This document shows, in pieces, positions 6,061 to 14,037 of a stretch of 22,318 bases of DNA (the first letter of the stretch is position 1; the number at the start of each line of letters is the position of its first letter). A program made the position numbers and the translations under genes. The stretch spans positions 1 through 22,318 of the forward strand of contig JALDAI010000005.1 of the NCBI GenBank assembly GCA_022729285.1. Reading direction: 5' to 3'. This DNA is from Candidatus Nanoanaerosalina archaeon (lineage in GTDB: Archaea; Nanohalarchaeota; Nanosalinia; Nanosalinales; Nanoanaerosalinaceae). The notes beneath the pieces are model-generated. The model ran no database searches. It had not been told where the DNA came from and saw only the letters and a list, made by a program, of their open reading frames with translations.

Positions 6061-8340
6061 ATGGATGTAGAGACCTATATATCGGACAACATAACAAAGC
6101 TGGAAGAAGAGAAGAAAGGCAGCATGCCGTTTTCCGACTACTTAGAAAAAGTTTCGGAAAAACCGGTTTACGGAGCTCACTCAGCAAAGTATATCCTTGA
6201 AGCTATACAGAGTCAAGGGAAAAAAGAAGTAGTTGAAGAAGGAGAAGTCAAAGAAAGGTATGCCTTCTTCGACGATCCTTTTAACAACGGTAAAAATGCA
6301 GTTCTAGGGAATACAGACCAGCTTAACTCCTTTGTAGAAGATATTAGAAAAATATCGGAAGGAAAAGGAGGTACAGATAAGATGTTGTGGGTTGTAGGTC
6401 CTACAGCAACAGGTAAATCAGAGCTTAAAAGATGCCTTATAAACGGTATCAACCAGTACTCAAAGACAGAAGAGGGAAAAAGGTATACATTAGCATGGAA
6501 AGTAGGTAACTCATCCAGTATAGGCGATATAGGGTTTGAATCTAAAGAAAAGATTTACGGAGACGATGGAGAATGGGTGAAAAGCCCGGTACAAGAAAAT
6601 CCGTTAAAAATTCTTTACGAAGAAGTAAGAGAAGACTTCTTAGAAGGCCTTAAACAGGAAAAAGGCGAAGAGATAAGGCTTGAAGGAGAAGTATCGCCTT
6701 TTGATAGAAAGTTTCTAGAAGAAAAAGGGAGAGAAGGCTACAAAGATATTTTCAACAGTATGAAAGAGCTTAAAGTAGTAGAGTACCATGTAGAAAGAGG
6801 AAAAGGGATAGGAGTTCTACAATCAGAAGATGAAGGATCACCTAAACAGAGAATGGTTGGAAAGTGGAAAGGAGATCCTACAAAGATAAAGATGTACGGC
6901 AGAGGAGATCCAAGAGTATTCGAATACAGCGGAGTATTTTCCCAGGGAAACAACGGTCTTACAGTTATGGAAGATGTTTTACAACACCAAGACGTTCTTC
7001 AAAAACTCCTTAACATCCCTGAAGAAAAACAGTTAGAGATAGGCGACTCAATGAAAATGGACTTAGACACAGTCATAATGTTGATATCTAACCCTGATCT
7101 TGAGTACAACCTCTCAAAAAACGAAGGGATGGAGGAAAAAGACCCTTTTAGAGCACTTAGAAGAAGGATGAAAAAACACCGTTTCAGATACCTTACAAAC
7201 TACAGTTTAGAGACAGAGCTTTTGAAAAGAGAAGTATCTTCTTGTTACAAAGTCTGGGATATTGAAGATGAAGAAGATATGGAAGAAAAAGTCTCAGAAC
7301 CGATGAAGATGGAAGTAGGGGATCAAGAGATAGAACTAGCTCCACATGCTTTAGAATCAGCTGCTATGTACAATGTTTTAACAAGATTAGAAGACGATAT
7401 GGAGATTTCAAAAGATGTACAAGGTATTGGCGAAAGATCTTTCAACCTGATTGATAAAGCAAAACTTTTCGATAAAGGTTATTTGAAAATAGGGTTGAAG
7501 AAACTGGTTAAAGAAGACTTTGAGTTTAGCGACAAAAAAGACGGAAAAACAGGTGTTCCTGTAACGTATACTAGAGAAAAGGTATTAGAAAAAGTTGAAG
7601 ACGAAGCAAGGAATAATGGAGGGAAGTTCGGTAATACGGTGATGCCAGAGGATTTGATAAAGAAGGTTTCAGATATAGGTAACCTTAAGGAAAGCTCTAT
7701 TTCAGGAAAAGAAGCAGAAAAATACTCACAACTTGGTAGGGTAGTCGAAAAGTATGTTCTTAGAAGGCAGGAAGAAGATGTTTTAGACTCATTGTTATCC
7801 GATCTTAAACCTTCTGAGAAAGAGATTGTAAAGTATGTTGAATCCGTTGCAGACTGGTACGAAGAACTTGATACACAAGAAAAAGTTAGTGAGAACGACA
7901 AACTGTTCATGAAAAACTTCGAGATAGAAGAGTTAGAAGTTTTCGGGCACGGAGAGTACGACAGTATAGAAGCCGGAGATAGGGTTGAAGAGTTCCGTGA
8001 AAAAGAGATCTATGATGGTATTAGAAAGATAGCACAGGAAAAAAAAGAAGACTTCGTTTTCTCCAGAGATGTACCGAAAATACCGGTACTGAAAGACAGA
8101 TTAGTTAGAAATACTTGGGACACAGTTTTTAGGAACTGGGACAACTTCGACCCTACAAAATGGGAGAACCCTCCTAAAGACACAGATACTGAGGAAGTAA
8201 AAGAAAAAGCTATAAACAACATGGTTAAAGAAAAAGGCTATACTGAGAAATCGGCAGAATTAGCATCTGTAAAAGTTTTGAAAGATGTAGCAGACGGTTT
8301 CAAAACACTTGACAAAAACATCGGTAAAAAAATAACGTAA
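6061..8340 (+). CDS. PrkA-family AAA+ protein kinase, divergent paralogue 2
   Basis: A 759-aa second PrkA-like protein, clearly paralogous to its upstream neighbour but strongly diverged. Its P-loop is canonical, GPTATGKS (113-120). Shared landmarks are YTLAWKVGN, KMYGRGDPRVFEYSGVF (compare YGPGDPRAFSYSGAF in paralogue 1), an ISN sensor position after DLDTVIM, and PHALESAAMYNVLTRLE. The region that aligns with FNSRTLRIDVPY is instead basic, FRALRRRMKKHRFRYL. The C-terminal third is Glu/Lys-rich and helical. A good SD, AAAGGTGG (6047-6054), precedes the ATG after a 30-bp gap. Haloarchaea commonly carry such a PrkA pair beside YeaH and SpoVR. The two may form a hetero-oligomer, which is inference. 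Confidence 0.9.
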   Translation: MDVETYISDNITKLEEEKKGSMPFSDYLEKVSEKPVYGAHSAKYILEAIQSQGKKEVVEEGEVKERYAFFDDPFNNGKNAVLGNTDQLNSFVEDIRKISEGKGGTDKMLWVVGPTATGKSELKRCLINGINQYSKTEEGKRYTLAWKVGNSSSIGDIGFESKEKIYGDDGEWVKSPVQENPLKILYEEVREDFLEGLKQEKGEEIRLEGEVSPFDRKFLEEKGREGYKDIFNSMKELKVVEYHVERGKGIGVLQSEDEGSPKQRMVGKWKGDPTKIKMYGRGDPRVFEYSGVFSQGNNGLTVMEDVLQHQDVLQKLLNIPEEKQLEIGDSMKMDLDTVIMLISNPDLEYNLSKNEGMEEKDPFRALRRRMKKHRFRYLTNYSLETELLKREVSSCYKVWDIEDEEDMEEKVSEPMKMEVGDQEIELAPHALESAAMYNVLTRLEDDMEISKDVQGIGERSFNLIDKAKLFDKGYLKIGLKKLVKEDFEFSDKKDGKTGVPVTYTREKVLEKVEDEARNNGGKFGNTVMPEDLIKKVSDIGNLKESSISGKEAEKYSQLGRVVEKYVLRRQEEDVLDSLLSDLKPSEKEIVKYVESVADWYEELDTQEKVSENDKLFMKNFEIEELEVFGHGEYDSIEAGDRVEEFREKEIYDGIRKIAQEKKEDFVFSRDVPKIPVLKDRLVRNTWDTVFRNWDNFDPTKWENPPKDTDTEEVKEKAINNMVKEKGYTEKSAELASVKVLKDVADGFKTLDKNIGKKIT

Positions 8341-8353
8341 AACAGGTTTTAAA

Positions 8354-9679
8354 ATGAGTATAAAAGAGGATATCAAACGGTTTAAAGAGATAGGAAAACA
8401 GAGAAGAGAAGATTTAGCTGATTTTATACAGAAAGGAGATCTTATAGGGAAATCAGATGATATAAATATACCTATCAAGGTGGTAAACCTTCCTGAATTC
8501 AAGTACTCAAAGCCTGATATGGGAGGTGTAGGACAAGGTAAAGGAGGTCAACCTCAGCCAGGTCAGCCTGTAGGTAAGCCAAAACAGGGAGAAGGTGATG
8601 GAGATGAAGGCGACGGAGAACCAGGTGAAGATAAAGGAGAACACGGGTACTATAACATGGATCCTGAAGAGTTCGCTGAAGAACTTGAAAGAGAATTAGA
8701 ACTTCCGGAAATGGAGCCTAAAGGAAAAGAAGTTAAGGAAGAAAGCATAGGAGCATACAAGGACAGGGCTAGAAGCGGACCTAGATCCAACCTTGACAGA
8801 GATTATCTGTTTAAGAAAGGCATTCAGAGAGCAATAGCCGGTTTCTATGATGAAGAGTATGTCAAGGAAGCGTTAAAAGTTAAAGGAAAGGATCTAGATG
8901 AGATTTATGAACATGTTTTGGTTGAAAAAGATTACAACATCCCTTTTGTTAAACTGAAGATGTTATCGGATGAGCTTGAGGAAAAAGGTTTTGATAATGA
9001 GTACGATAGTTTTGAAGACCTTGAAGAAGTTTACTCCGAAGTATCAAGGTTTGACATAGTTCATAACGCGGTGAACAATGTAGAAGTAAGTCCGCAGGAC
9101 GAAAGGTTTAAACATCCGGAGATTGAGGAAGAATACGTTGAAAATGCTGTAATAGTTAATATTCGAGACTGTTCAGGATCTATGGGAGAGAAGAAGCGAG
9201 ATCTTGTAAAGAGAGTTTTCGTACCGCTTGACTGGTACTTACAAGGAAAGTATGAGAACGCCGAGTTCATATACATCGCCCATGACTTCGAAGCACAACA
9301 AGTTGGTAGAGACGAGTTCTTCTCCATAAAATCAGGAGGAGGTACACAGGTGTCTTCTGCCTATGAACTTGCTCAAGAGATACTTGAAGAAGAGTTTCCA
9401 TGGGACACATGGAACAGATACATATTCGCTGGAGGTGACGGAGAGAACAGTTCAAACGATACAAAAGACAGAATGGTTCCTTTGATGGAGGAAATAGATG
9501 TAAACTACCATGCTTATGCTCAAGTGACTCCCGGAGGCCGAGGAAGGTACGCGAACCTGGCAAACGACTTAGAAGACCATTATTCAAAGGATAATTTGTC
9601 CGTGGTACGTCTTCAAAGTAGAGAAGATGTGATGGATTCGATATACAGTATTTTATCAACAGAAGCAGGTGGTGAGTAG
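8354..9679 (+). CDS. yeaH: YeaH/YhbH-family protein (DUF444) with VWA-like domain
   Basis: A 441-aa DUF444 protein, the partner of PrkA/YeaG in bacterial stress and nitrogen-starvation signalling. The N-terminal domain (1-55) leads into a disordered Gly/Gln/Pro then Gly/Glu/Asp-rich linker (about 56-95). The helical middle contains MDPEEFAEELERELELPEMEP and is followed by a von Willebrand A-like domain with the MIDAS motif DCSGS (272-276), a further MIDAS threonine in SGGGTQVSSA (331) and FAGGDGEN with Asp362. These should bind a divalent cation. The pattern FIYIAHDFEAQQV matches the E. coli YeaH region VVYIRHHTQAKEV. The start follows AACAGGT 13 bp after the previous gene, and the stop abuts the spoVR ATG with no gap. 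Confidence 0.94.
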   Translation: MSIKEDIKRFKEIGKQRREDLADFIQKGDLIGKSDDINIPIKVVNLPEFKYSKPDMGGVGQGKGGQPQPGQPVGKPKQGEGDGDEGDGEPGEDKGEHGYYNMDPEEFAEELERELELPEMEPKGKEVKEESIGAYKDRARSGPRSNLDRDYLFKKGIQRAIAGFYDEEYVKEALKVKGKDLDEIYEHVLVEKDYNIPFVKLKMLSDELEEKGFDNEYDSFEDLEEVYSEVSRFDIVHNAVNNVEVSPQDERFKHPEIEEEYVENAVIVNIRDCSGSMGEKKRDLVKRVFVPLDWYLQGKYENAEFIYIAHDFEAQQVGRDEFFSIKSGGGTQVSSAYELAQEILEEEFPWDTWNRYIFAGGDGENSSNDTKDRMVPLMEEIDVNYHAYAQVTPGGRGRYANLANDLEDHYSKDNLSVVRLQSREDVMDSIYSILSTEAGGE

Positions 9680-11878
9680 ATGTCCTACAAAAAAGAAAAC
9701 GAACTAAATGAAAAGGCCGACGCTCTTTCACATTATGAAGAAGATATCAAAGAGCTTACCAAAAAGTTCGGACTAGAGCCTTACGAAACAAAGAACTGGG
9801 TTGTAGATTACAACGACATAACTGATTTAGTAGCCTACGGAGGATTCCAGGAAAGGTATCCGCACTGGAGATGGGGCATGAAACACGACATGGCCTACAA
9901 GAAAAGCCGTTTTTTGAACTCAGCACCTTACGAAATGGTTATCAACAGCGACCCATCACACGCATACCTTCAAGAATCCAACAGCCAAGTAGTTCAGAAG
10001 TTAGTTATGGCCCACGTCGAAGGGCACTCAGACTTTTTCGCTAAAAACAAATGGTTCAAACTACTTACAGAAGCAGAATCAGCTGTTGAAACTCTTTCAG
10101 AAAACGCTAGAAAGATTAGGAGTTATATGGAAGATCCTGATATTGAAAGAGAGGAAGTTGAGAAATGGATCGACAGTATATTGTCAGTAGAGTTCAACAT
10201 CAACCAGTACCATCCGGAAAAGTATGTTGAAGACGTTGTTGAAAACGTTGACAAAGATGAAAAAGACATGAAAGAAGTTTTGAGAGAAAAAGGTTTTTCA
10301 GAAGAGATAATAGACGAAGTCTTTGATTCAAATAGCTACAAAGAAGAAAAAAAAGAAGTTTCGAAAGGCGTTCCGGCAGAGCCTGAAGAAGATATACTAA
10401 AGTTTTTATCCGAACACGGAAGGTATTACGATGAGAAAGAAGATCAGTCATTTGAGATGGAGCACTGGCAAAAAGACGTTCTTAACATGTTGAGAAAAGA
10501 AAGCATGTACTTTGCACCACAAGCGATGACAAAGATAATGAACGAAGGCTGGGCAGCCTACTGGCACACAAAAGTAATGGCCGGAGAAAGCTTTGCCGAC
10601 GATTCAGAGTTTGTGGAGTACGCAAAAACTCAGTCAAAAGTATTAGGCGGAGGAGGACCGACAAATCCTTACAAGCTTGGTAAAGAGCTTTGGGAGTACG
10701 TTGAGAACAAGAACAATAGAGAAGAGGTTTACAAACATATATTAAAGGTGGAAGGAGTAACACCGGAAAACGTTTTAGAACAAATAGATATGTCGGAAGT
10801 TGTTGAAACCGTAAGAGATGAAGAAGTGGTATACCTTAACTCAGACAGCTTTGAAAATTTACTGGAGAAAGAAGAGTTCCTTGACAGAGAAAATTCAGAG
10901 ATTTACAAAAAGCTCTTAGAAATGGAAGAAGATGCTTCAAGAAACGAATTGAGCTCAGAAAAGCTGGATAAGTTTATAGAAGAAAAAGGGATTGAGGTCC
11001 CAGAAAACTACTTAGGAAACAGAGGAAATAATCCGGGTGCAGAAGAAGTTAGAGAAATCCGAAAAGAATTTATAGATCTTGATGAGGAGCCTTGGAAACT
11101 TTTGAACCATGAAGGCCTTGCTTCAAGACATTACTCACTTAATACAAAAAAAGGCATAGACTTCCTGAAAAATATCAAAAACGAAGATATAAAGAAAATA
11201 GCAAGGGTATATGGCTCAGAAGATCTTTATGATAACTTAGAAGAAGCATTAGATAATGTTGATAAAAAAGCAGGTTGGAACCGTATGTTTGAAGTAAGAG
11301 AAGATTTCAACGATGCTAGATTTATCGACAGTTACTTAACACAAGAGTTCGTTGACCAAAACAACTACTTCGCATATGAAAACGTATCAGATGGACAGAC
11401 ATCCATGCCTTTAGCAACAAGTTCGAAAGCAGAAGATGTTAAGAAGAAGCTACTTTTGAAAACAGTTAACATGGGCAAACCAAGGATAAGAGTCAAAGAC
11501 GGTAATCACCGTAATGAAGGAGGACTTCTTCTAGAACATGATTACAACGGAGTAGAACTTGATATACCTAAAGCAAAAGAAACCTTAAACTTTTTACACA
11601 AAATGTGGGGTAAGTACGTCCACTTAAAGACTATAATTAAGAAAAGGGATGAAGAGTACCAACAAAAAATGAGCAAAGTCCTTAGAAAAGCCTCGATGAT
11701 GGCTCAGATGGGGCAGTCTCCCGATAAACTTGAAATACCTAAACCTAAAGAAGAAGGAGCTCTTTTCACATATGATGGCTCAGTGGTTAGGACAAAGAAG
11801 CTTGGATGGGAGGAAGTAGAACATTTATCAGCAGACTCAGTGGATTATGATACATTACCCGAAGAATGGAAGGTTTAA
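9680..11878 (+). CDS. spoVR: SpoVR/YcgB-family protein, extended form
   Basis: A 732-aa SpoVR family member; in bacteria SpoVR/YcgB is linked to spore cortex formation or to the YeaG-YeaH stress network, with unknown biochemistry. Family hallmarks are LVAYGGFQERYPHWRWGMKHD (about 50-70), QLV-type MAHVEGHSDFFAKN (110-123; family form HVYGHCDFF), MTKIMNEGWAAYWHTKVM (about 286-303), and a C-terminal region beginning LLLEHDYNGVELD. Bacterial members are near 500 aa; here the extra length lies mainly in acidic, Lys/Glu-rich stretches at about 140-260 and 350-480. The SD GGTGAG (9671-9676) lies inside the end of yeaH, so the two are translationally coupled. It is the last gene of the operon. Confidence 0.92.
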   Translation: MSYKKENELNEKADALSHYEEDIKELTKKFGLEPYETKNWVVDYNDITDLVAYGGFQERYPHWRWGMKHDMAYKKSRFLNSAPYEMVINSDPSHAYLQESNSQVVQKLVMAHVEGHSDFFAKNKWFKLLTEAESAVETLSENARKIRSYMEDPDIEREEVEKWIDSILSVEFNINQYHPEKYVEDVVENVDKDEKDMKEVLREKGFSEEIIDEVFDSNSYKEEKKEVSKGVPAEPEEDILKFLSEHGRYYDEKEDQSFEMEHWQKDVLNMLRKESMYFAPQAMTKIMNEGWAAYWHTKVMAGESFADDSEFVEYAKTQSKVLGGGGPTNPYKLGKELWEYVENKNNREEVYKHILKVEGVTPENVLEQIDMSEVVETVRDEEVVYLNSDSFENLLEKEEFLDRENSEIYKKLLEMEEDASRNELSSEKLDKFIEEKGIEVPENYLGNRGNNPGAEEVREIRKEFIDLDEEPWKLLNHEGLASRHYSLNTKKGIDFLKNIKNEDIKKIARVYGSEDLYDNLEEALDNVDKKAGWNRMFEVREDFNDARFIDSYLTQEFVDQNNYFAYENVSDGQTSMPLATSSKAEDVKKKLLLKTVNMGKPRIRVKDGNHRNEGGLLLEHDYNGVELDIPKAKETLNFLHKMWGKYVHLKTIIKKRDEEYQQKMSKVLRKASMMAQMGQSPDKLEIPKPKEEGALFTYDGSVVRTKKLGWEEVEHLSADSVDYDTLPEEWKV

Positions 11879-11887
11879 ACACCATAG

Positions 11888-11898
11888 GTTTATAAATT
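11888..11898 (+). promoter_or_regulatory. TATA-like element after spoVR
   Basis: GTTTATAAATT is a good archaeal TATA box and predicts a start near 11919, giving the following 136-aa gene its own promoter and a leader of about 47 nt with AGGT as the ribosome site. This argues that the small gene is not simply the fifth cistron of the prk operon. Confidence 0.5.
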
Positions 11899-11965
11899 AA
11901 CGAAAGTAAAGTACATTTAATAAGAAGTATACAAGTATTCAGGTTTGTAGAGGTTTGGTATATTT

Positions 11966-12376
11966 ATGGAAAAAGATTATATCGTTGACTTAGGAAACGG
12001 TTACTTCGAAATAGAAAAAGAAGTAGGTGGATTAAACAAAGAAGAAGTTTCGGAGAAACTAGCCGATAATTATGGATTTGAAATCGATAGATCCGGTGAA
12101 GACTACCACCTTTCAAAAGACAGTGTGGAAATCCATTATATTGAAGATAAAGCAGTTTTTAGAGCAGAGTATGATGAAAAACCTGAAGAATGGTTAGTAG
12201 CAGGTATCTCAAAGATTTTAGAAGGAGAAAATATCCCTGTCGATATGGACTACTTCGAAGAAAAACCGGATGAAAACATCGAAGCGCTACAAAAAGTAGA
12301 TTTCCCTTACGAAATAGACGATGGAGATACAGAAAGATACCAGGGAGTATCCACAAAGCCGTCACCACGGCTATAA
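11966..12376 (+). CDS. Unrecognised acidic protein, 136 aa
   Basis: I do not recognise this protein. It is small, soluble and very acidic, with no cysteines. Secondary structure looks like alternating strands and helices: DLGNGYFEIEKEV, a helix LNKEEVSEKLADNYGFEI, strands around DYHLSKDSVEIHYIEDKAVFRAEY, and a helix PEEWLVAGISKIL. The tail after residue 105 (YEIDDGDTERYQGVSTKPS) is probably flexible. The beta-beta-alpha character suggests a small alpha/beta fold rather than an HTH. It sits 87 bp after spoVR on the same strand with its own TATA element and ends at a terminator, so it may be independent. Composition and codon use resemble its neighbours, supporting a real gene. Confidence 0.7.
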   Translation: MEKDYIVDLGNGYFEIEKEVGGLNKEEVSEKLADNYGFEIDRSGEDYHLSKDSVEIHYIEDKAVFRAEYDEKPEEWLVAGISKILEGENIPVDMDYFEEKPDENIEALQKVDFPYEIDDGDTERYQGVSTKPSPRL

Positions 12377-12392
12377 CATTTCTTTCTTTTTT
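12357..12392 (+). terminator. Terminator hairpin at the 3' end of the 136-aa gene
   Basis: AGCCGT (12357-12362) pairs perfectly with ACGGCT (12367-12372) around the loop CACC; the TAA stop follows two bases later (12374-12376), then a T-rich tract to 12392. The hairpin is made entirely of the last coding codons. Confidence 0.7.
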
Positions 12393-12414
12393 GTAATCTG
12401 CCGTAGTACAACTG

Positions 12415-12422
12415 TTTAAATA
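12415..12422 (+). promoter_or_regulatory. TATA box of rnp3 (leaderless)
   Basis: TTTAAATA is centred about 25 nt before the rnp3 ATG at 12443, so transcription should begin at or next to the start codon. No Shine-Dalgarno is present, consistent with a leaderless mRNA. Confidence 0.6.
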
Positions 12423-12442
12423 TTCGGTAACATATTTTAATT

Positions 12443-13177
12443 ATGGCAGAATCCGTTGACATACTTACAAAACCTCAAATAATCAATTCTCAATCAGTTG
12501 AAAAAATAGTTTTATCAGCCGAACGATTAGGTATAAATGTTTTAGGCGTTTTCAAAGAGTATGAAGGACCTAAAAAAGTTAAAGGGTTTGGAGAGAAAGT
12601 TACCGAGCTTAATAATAGTGAAAAAGTTGAGGTAGTTTCAGGATTAGTCGTCAATTCTTCTACAAAGAAAGAATTAAGGGAAGATATCAGCGTAGCAAGA
12701 GAGAATTCAGATGTATTAGCTGTAAAAGGAGGTTTACCGGAGATTAATAGAGCGGCATCAGAAGACAGTAGAGTAGATATGTTGTTAAACCCGGGTAAAG
12801 GGTTGAGAGAGTGTGGCCTAGATACGGTAATATCTAAAAAAATGTTTGAAAACAGAGTATCTTTAGGCATAGTTTGGAAAGACTTGGTCAACTTAAACCC
12901 CAAAAGAAGAGCACAAAATCTTTCAAAAATCAGGAAACAGGTGTACTTCAGTAAAAAATACGGCTTCGATGTAATTTTGTGTTCAGGAGCAGAAACTCCT
13001 ATAGAAATGAGGAAGCCAAGGGATATGTTAGGATTAGCCAAAGCCGTTGGAGTGAACTTAGATAAGTCTAAAAAATGGATCAGTAAAAATCCGTTAAAAC
13101 CGGTTGAAAGAGCTAAAAAAACATTTTCTAAAAACTTTGTTAGTCCGGGCGTAGAGGTGTCTGAAGATGAGTCTTAA
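12443..13177 (+). CDS. rnp3: RNase P protein component 3 (Rpp30 family)
   Basis: A protein subunit of archaeal RNase P, which removes 5' leaders from pre-tRNA; with Pop5 it helps the RNA reach its catalytic form. The 244-aa sequence fits the Rpp30 TIM-barrel-like (PHP-type) family: VDILTKPQIINSQSVEKIVLSAERLGINVLGVF, a middle strand SDVLAVKGG followed by NRAASEDSRVDMLLNPG, the strand/helix VSLGIVWKDLV, RRAQNLSKIRKQVYFSKKYGFDVILCSGAETPIEMRKPRDMLGLAKAVG. The Lys-rich C-terminal tail is typical. The start is fixed by a TATA box at leaderless spacing. The last 11 bp overlap rnp2, which encodes its physical partner. Confidence 0.93.
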   Translation: MAESVDILTKPQIINSQSVEKIVLSAERLGINVLGVFKEYEGPKKVKGFGEKVTELNNSEKVEVVSGLVVNSSTKKELREDISVARENSDVLAVKGGLPEINRAASEDSRVDMLLNPGKGLRECGLDTVISKKMFENRVSLGIVWKDLVNLNPKRRAQNLSKIRKQVYFSKKYGFDVILCSGAETPIEMRKPRDMLGLAKAVGVNLDKSKKWISKNPLKPVERAKKTFSKNFVSPGVEVSEDES

Positions 13178-13517
13178 GTATCTACCACCGACAGACAGAG
13201 AAAAACAAAGGTATGTTGTCTTCAGACTTAAAACTGAAGATGGTAGCGTTATAAAGTTAGGAGATCTTGTCCAAAAGTTGTGGGAAACATCATTAGAAGT
13301 TTTAGGGCAGGTCGGAACCTCAAAAGTAAATCCTTGGATAATGAAAGATCTTTACGATAAAGAAAAAAGGTTAGCCGGGATAAGAACTAACAAGGATTCC
13401 GTGGAAGAGGTTAGAATGGTCTTATCGATGGTAGATAAGATTAAAGATACTAAAGTTTGTTTATCAGTGGAAACTGTATCAGGAAGTATTAAAAAAGTTC
13501 GAGAAGTTCTCTACTAA
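13167..13517 (+). CDS. rnp2: RNase P protein component 2 (Pop5 family)
   Basis: A 116-aa Pop5/Rpp14-type subunit of RNase P, binding the catalytic domain of the RNase P RNA as a heterodimer with Rpp30. The N-terminus LKYLPPTDREKQRYVVFRL matches the family's L-PP-R-K-RY-F pattern; WIMKDLYDKEKRLAGIRTNKD is the conserved central strand-helix region and VCLSVETVSGSIKKVREV the end of the RRM-like fold. A SD-like GAGGTG (13154-13159) lies in the end of rnp3. In many archaea psmA and the SBDS gene come next; here a redox island intervenes. Confidence 0.92.
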   Translation: MSLKYLPPTDREKQRYVVFRLKTEDGSVIKLGDLVQKLWETSLEVLGQVGTSKVNPWIMKDLYDKEKRLAGIRTNKDSVEEVRMVLSMVDKIKDTKVCLSVETVSGSIKKVREVLY

Positions 13518-13530
13518 TTTAACAATAATT

Positions 13531-13956
13531 TTATCTATCGAGTTTTTCTAAAACAATCGCAGGATAAACATTTTCAACTCCTTTAATGTCTCCTATCTTA
13601 CTAGATATCATCTTTGAAAGTTCTTCACCGTTTTCAGCCCATATAGTAGCCATAATACTGTGGTCTCCACTTGTTATCGATACATCTTTGACATTTTCTA
13701 GTTTACTCACTTTTTCAGCGACATCTAAGAAAGATTCGGGAGAAGTGTTAATACCTGTGATAGAAACTATTTCATAACCTAGACTTCCAGGATCGATTTC
13801 AATAGTGTACTTCTTTATAGCGCCTCTATCCTCTAATTTACTTATCCTCTTCCTTACAGCGGTTTCGCTCATACCAAGAACTTGAGCTATTTCCGTAAAA
13901 GGCCTTCGAGAATTTTCTTCAAGCAGTTCCAGTATCTTTCTGTCTTTATTGTCCAT
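13531..13956 (-). CDS. Lrp/AsnC-family transcription regulator
   Basis: A 141-aa Lrp-like protein: an N-terminal AsnC-type HTH (about 1-50; KILELLEENSRRPFTEIAQVL then MSETAVRKRISKLEDRGAI) and a C-terminal RAM ligand/oligomerisation domain with VKDVSITSGDHSIMATIWAE. It has no cysteine, so it is not itself a thiol redox sensor. It is divergent from the peroxiredoxin operon across a 114-bp spacer with inverted repeats, so it probably controls those genes and itself. Methanocaldococcus Ptr2, an Lrp-family activator of redox genes, is a precedent. Its 3' end lies 13 bp from rnp2, convergent. The TATA-like TTTTAAAAAG on its strand (13981-13990) is about 29 nt from the ATG, suggesting leaderless expression. 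Confidence 0.92.
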   Translation of the reverse strand: MDNKDRKILELLEENSRRPFTEIAQVLGMSETAVRKRISKLEDRGAIKKYTIEIDPGSLGYEIVSITGINTSPESFLDVAEKVSKLENVKDVSITSGDHSIMATIWAENGEELSKMISSKIGDIKGVENVYPAIVLEKLDR

Positions 13957-13980
13957 TGTTACTTATGTTAGATTATAGGC

Positions 13981-13990
13981 TTTTTAAAAC
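13981..13990 (-). promoter_or_regulatory. TATA-like element of the Lrp gene
   Basis: Read on the minus strand the element is GTTTTAAAAA, centred 29 nt upstream of the Lrp start codon, consistent with a leaderless transcript. It lies immediately next to the inverted repeat at 13996-14011, so a protein bound there could repress this gene. Confidence 0.45.
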
Positions 13991-13995
13991 TATTT

Positions 13996-14011
13996 GTTTC
14001 GAATATCAAAC
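13996..14011. promoter_or_regulatory. Candidate Lrp operator between lrp and prx
   Basis: GTTT (13996-13999) and AAAC (14008-14011) form an inverted repeat around an 8-bp centre; flanking TTT and CAAA extend the symmetry with one inserted base. The centre is near -55 relative to the predicted prx start (about 14058), a position suited to an activator acting through TBP. A second inverted repeat, TATAG (14016-14020) with CTATA (14028-14032), overlaps the prx TATA box. Confidence 0.45.
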
Positions 14012-14027
14012 CAAATATAGTGAAAAC

Positions 14028-14037
14028 CTATATAAAG
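14028..14037 (+). promoter_or_regulatory. TATA box of the peroxiredoxin operon
   Basis: CTATATAAAG is a strong archaeal TATA box. Transcription would begin near 14058, giving a leader of about 12 nt that carries the AGGTGA ribosome site (14060-14065). Confidence 0.6.

Noticed and set aside
9267..9731. A 154-codon open frame antisense across the yeaH/spoVR junction
   Set aside because: The composition is a shadow of the acidic coding strand; both sense genes are strongly supported by family motifs.
12490..13041. A 183-codon open frame antisense to rnp3
   Set aside because: It is the Ser/Phe/Leu-rich mirror of the Glu/Lys-rich rnp3 coding strand, with no promoter or ribosome site.
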